From contig DFBD01000223.1 of NCBI GenBank assembly GCA_002367255.1, forward strand, positions 1 to 7,774: a stretch of DNA of 7,774 nt, in the 5' to 3' direction. Under the pieces are notes generated by a model that saw only the letters and a program-made list of their open reading frames with translations, ran no database searches and had not been told where the DNA came from. This DNA comes from Rhodobacterales bacterium UBA3089 (GTDB lineage Bacteria > Pseudomonadota > Alphaproteobacteria > Rhodobacterales > Rhodobacteraceae). The translations under genes were made by a program, and so were the position numbers. Below are positions 6,362-7,774 of this stretch, in pieces (positions within the stretch are counted from its first letter, which is position 1; each line of letters starts with the position of its first letter).

Positions 6362-6633
6362 TGGTCTGTCTCCGGGGCGATTGGGGTGTGGGGCATGAGG
6401 CAATGCATAACGGCCCGGTCCGGGTCTGGGTTGATCGCAAGCTTGCGGGGCAACCAGGCGTGGTGCACAGCAGAGGGGGCCAGCCTCGCGTCATCCTGGG
6501 CGGTCCGGGCCAGGGCCTGTGTGAAATCCAGCTGCGGCGCGCGGCGCGCGTATTCCCGGACCTCGGCAGTTGCCAGATCAGTGCCGGGATCAATGGGGTA
6601 GATCGGTCGGGGCATTGGTGACAGGCAGGACAT
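6358..6633 (-). CDS. Small hypothetical protein, first gene of the membrane/vWA operon
   Basis: A 91-residue soluble protein from ATG 6633, preceded by GGAGA at 5 bases; longer in-frame starts lack such a site. Its stop overlaps the membrane-protein start by ATGA, which supports it being a real gene. The N-terminus MSCLSPMPRPIYPIDPGTDL is proline-rich with no signal peptide. Residues 20-50 (ATAEVREYARRAPQLDFTQA onward) look helical, and the C-terminus holds RKLAINPDPDRAVMHCLMPH. There are two cysteines (3 and 78) but no metal motif I can name. It may be a cytoplasmic partner or regulator of the membrane protein. Function unknown. DNA inside it contains one of two copies of the palindrome CGCAAGCTTGCG; the other lies upstream of the gene. 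Confidence 0.65.
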   Translation of the reverse strand: MSCLSPMPRPIYPIDPGTDLATAEVREYARRAPQLDFTQALARTAQDDARLAPSAVHHAWLPRKLAINPDPDRAVMHCLMPHTPIAPETDQ

Positions 6634-6718
6634 GGCGCTCTCCGGGAAACACGGGCGGGGATGCCCGAGACCGCTTATGCCCGACCACTCCGCGCGCCGC
6701 CGCGATCGCAAGCTTGCG
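6433..6718. repeat. Duplicated 15-mer containing a 12-bp palindrome
   Basis: GATCGCAAGCTTGCG occurs at 6433-6447 and again at 6704-6718, in direct orientation 271 bases apart. The inner 12 bases CGCAAGCTTGCG are a perfect palindrome. One copy lies within the 91-residue gene, the other 71 bases upstream of its start. The pair could be operators for a dimeric regulator looping over the start of the operon, or a chance duplication. Confidence 0.45.
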
Positions 6719-6960
6719 TCCAAAGGCGGTGTTCTCGATGGTGCAGCACGGGGCGCGCGAAGGGCAGCCAGCAGCGACCCAGCTCTCCCTCAACGACCTG
6801 TTATCATTTGGAAATTCGGCAATATTCTGATAATATTATATAAACTGACAATTCACGTGAGATTCCCATGCCCAATCCGGTTCTCACCGACGCAAAGACC
6901 TCCATCATTTGGAAACTCCGCCCAATCCCACATTTGACACAACGGCATGCAAGGGGGTAC
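6634..6960. promoter_or_regulatory. Divergent intergenic region: operon upstream region and probable CRISPR leader
   Basis: The left half (6634-6800) is GC-rich and carries no supported gene. The right half holds an AT-rich tract around 6818-6845, containing AATATT-CTGAT-AATATT and TATATAA. On the plus strand TTGGAA then TAATAT, 17 apart, could serve the array. TTGACA at 6934-6939 lacks a matching -10. On the minus strand TTGTCA then CAGAAT, 16 apart, could serve the operon, leaving a leader near 180 bases. The word ATCATTTGGAAA occurs twice (6803-6814 and 6904-6915). Promoter calls are tentative. Confidence 0.4.
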
Positions 6961-7136
6961 GCTCCGGAGCATTCCCTACTTCACCAGGGATAGAAACGCG
7001 ATAGCTATAGCTTTCTCGTAAGCAGCCTTAGGCTCCGGAGCATTCCCTACTTCGCCAGGGATAGAAACCCAACACTCACAGTGTTGTACCAGCCGCCGAG
7101 CTCCGGGGCATTCCCTACTTCGCCAGGAATGGAAGT
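6961..7136 (+). CRISPR. Short orphan CRISPR-like array: three 37-bp repeats, two spacers
   Basis: Repeats at 6961-6997, 7032-7068 and 7100-7136; spacers at 6998-7031 (34 nt) and 7069-7099 (31 nt). Repeats 1 and 2 differ at a single base (A/G at repeat position 23). Repeat 3 differs from repeat 2 by five transitions clustered at its 3' half, as in a terminal degenerate repeat. Each good repeat starts with the 10-bp palindrome GCTCCGGAGC. It then has TCCCT and AGGGA pairing around an 8-base loop, and ends in ATAGAAAC. The GAAAC end and the degenerate right-hand repeat both indicate transcription left to right with the leader on the left. The ATAGAAAC end resembles the 8-nt tags of Cas6-processed type I/III arrays. 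The 37-nt length with 5-bp stem and 8-nt loop also recalls Cas13a-type repeats. No cas gene is in the window, so type is undetermined. Both spacers contain inverted repeats, which weakens the standard reading. Confidence 0.68.
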
Positions 7137-7611
7137 CTGTGTTTGAATAAGGCTCACTCTTTTTCGAGCCCGGGCTCTAGGTATGCCTTCAGAGTATTCC
7201 TGTCATACACGGCCATTTCCAACATAGCTGGTTTTGCTGGGCGTCATTAGATGGTTGTCGTAACTACTTGACGCGAAAAAGGTGCAAGTGTTGACTGCGG
7301 CAGTTTATGGATCGAACTGATGACCTTGGGGTCCCAAGGCCCAAGAAATACTGGACGAATCCGTCGAGCGGGCTTTGTATTGCGTAAGACCTCGGCCCTC
7401 CAAGCTGGTGTTTTCTTGGAAGTGCTTGATCCCCCAGGAAATTCCTTTCCGACGAATTACCCGCAAAAAGCAAGCACCGTCTCTTCAAAGAGTAATGATA
7501 CTCGTTCTGTATTCGGCGTTCGAAAGTAGAATCGGTTTGAATGGATAGGTGCAGTATGTCAGGGTACTTTTCTAAAAAACAAATATAAAACAGTGTGTTA
7601 AAACAATTTAA
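7137..7611. other. Stretch without a supported gene, downstream of the array
   Basis: Short open frames exist on both strands but lack ribosome-binding sites, start with rare codons or have biased, repetitive composition. Seen: a 12-bp perfect palindrome GAGCCCGGGCTC at 7166-7177, without a following U-tract on either strand; a tRNA-like piece at 7309-7344; and AT-rich sequence at 7565-7611. The array may continue into transcribed DNA here, but no further repeat copy is visible. Confidence 0.5.
7309..7344 (-). pseudogene. Possible tRNA-Pro-like fragment
   Basis: On the minus strand CTTGGGA could be an anticodon loop (anticodon TGG). Its stem is TGGGC/CCCCA, four of five pairs. A canonical AGGTC variable loop follows, then GTTCGATCC, the hallmark T-loop. 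The T-stem does not pair, and neither D-arm nor acceptor stem is recognisable. The same bases form a tight palindrome CCTTGGG-GT-CCCAAGG, so the resemblance may be coincidental. Confidence 0.25.
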
Positions 7612-7662
7612 TGGAGGCGAGTGCCGGAATCGAACCGGTGTTCACGAATTTGCAATCCGGTG
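7612..7662 (-). pseudogene. 3' fragment of tRNA-Cys(GCA), probable attachment-site remnant
   Basis: Read on the minus strand, the fragment begins at CACCGGATTGCAAA, with anticodon GCA at 7653-7651. It continues through a degenerate 3' anticodon stem (TTCGT), T-arm ACCGG-TTCGATT-CCGGC, acceptor strand ACTCGCC, discriminator T and encoded CCA (7614-7612). D-arm and 5' acceptor strand are absent: the preceding DNA is AT-rich and unrelated. The anticodon-stem and T-stem mismatches suggest decay. Integrases that cut in or near the anticodon loop leave exactly such 3' halves. The orientation implies the inserted element, with the restored tRNA, extends to the right beyond the window. Confidence 0.65.
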
Positions 7663-7774
7663 TTTTTAGGTGTGTGGTTTTATTTGGGAAAGGGCTGAGA
7701 CAGAACAACGTTGTCATTGCTTCTCTCTCTCGCCCATATTCTTTCTATTCAGCCCGCATTCCCCAAGTGATCTG

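Noticed and set aside
5136..6601. Long plus-strand open frames opposite the vWA and membrane genes
   Set aside because: They are antisense to better genes. The minus-strand frames have a signal peptide, four clean membrane helices, Shine-Dalgarno sites and three exact ATGA junctions, while the plus-strand translations are rich in Gly, His and Gln without any recognisable domain.
6590..6793. 67-codon minus-strand open frame overlapping the start of the 91-residue gene
   Set aside because: It overlaps by over 40 bases in another frame, with no ribosome-binding site and no coupling. The 91-residue frame has both a good site and an ATGA junction.
6961..7136. Reading the repeats as integron attC sites
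   Set aside because: Unit length is about 70 bp, but there are no RYYYAAC/GTTRRRY core sites in the expected places and no cassettes between units.
7166..7177. GAGCCCGGGCTC as terminator of the array transcript
   Set aside because: A perfect palindrome, but no T-run follows it on the plus strand, and the T5 lies before it.
7264..7529. Two short overlapping open frames on opposite strands
   Set aside because: The minus frame begins with TTG and neither has a Shine-Dalgarno or recognisable protein. One overlaps the tRNA-like palindrome.

Overview
The window looks like accessory DNA from an alphaproteobacterium, most likely Rhodobacterales. That placement is an inference: coding regions are moderately GC-rich, and the integrase, VapE-like and tRNA-Cys sequences resemble that order as I know it. 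No ribosomal or other phylogenetic marker gene is present. No database search was possible, so family names rest on motifs and recognisable sequence.

Layout. (1) 1-860: mobile-DNA debris on the minus strand. The C-terminal third of an IS21-family IstB helper is spliced into the middle of a DUF6538-type tyrosine recombinase, which has lost its catalytic half. (2) About 860-5020: a very small integrative element on the plus strand. It carries a P4/Arm-DNA-binding-type integrase with a full catalytic set, an unrecognised 208-residue protein, an AlpA-type helix-turn-helix regulator and a VapE-family SF3/AAA+ ATPase. Two of the three junctions are 4-base ATGA overlaps. Directly after the ATPase gene lies a non-coding block with a 12-bp-arm hairpin, nested inverted repeats around an AT-rich core and a run of G-tracts. 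This is the best candidate for the element's replication origin. The content resembles a stripped-down phage satellite or P4-like island without visible cargo.

(3) 5023-6633: a minus-strand operon running toward the island: a 91-residue protein, a four-helix membrane protein, an exported protein with a von Willebrand A-like fold and an incomplete metal site, and a 31-codon ORF that is little more than a signal peptide. All three junctions are ATGA overlaps. The last ORF looks like the stump of a fourth gene cut off near the island's right edge. I do not recognise this operon as a named system.

(4) 6634-6960: an AT-containing divergent intergenic region. It serves as the operon's upstream region on one strand and as a probable CRISPR leader on the other. 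(5) 6961-7136: three 37-bp repeats with two spacers, oriented left to right, the last repeat degenerate. This is a short CRISPR-like array with no cas gene in the window. Both spacers contain palindromes, which is odd. (6) 7137-7774: no convincing gene. It holds a possible decayed tRNA-Pro-like piece and a clear 3' fragment of a tRNA-Cys gene, probably the displaced end of a tRNA hit by an element that lies to the right of the window.

How it fits together: the integrase, AlpA and VapE would handle excision or integration, control and replication of the small island. The membrane/vWA operon and the array share an upstream region, so they may be co-inherited, but a functional link is only a hypothesis.
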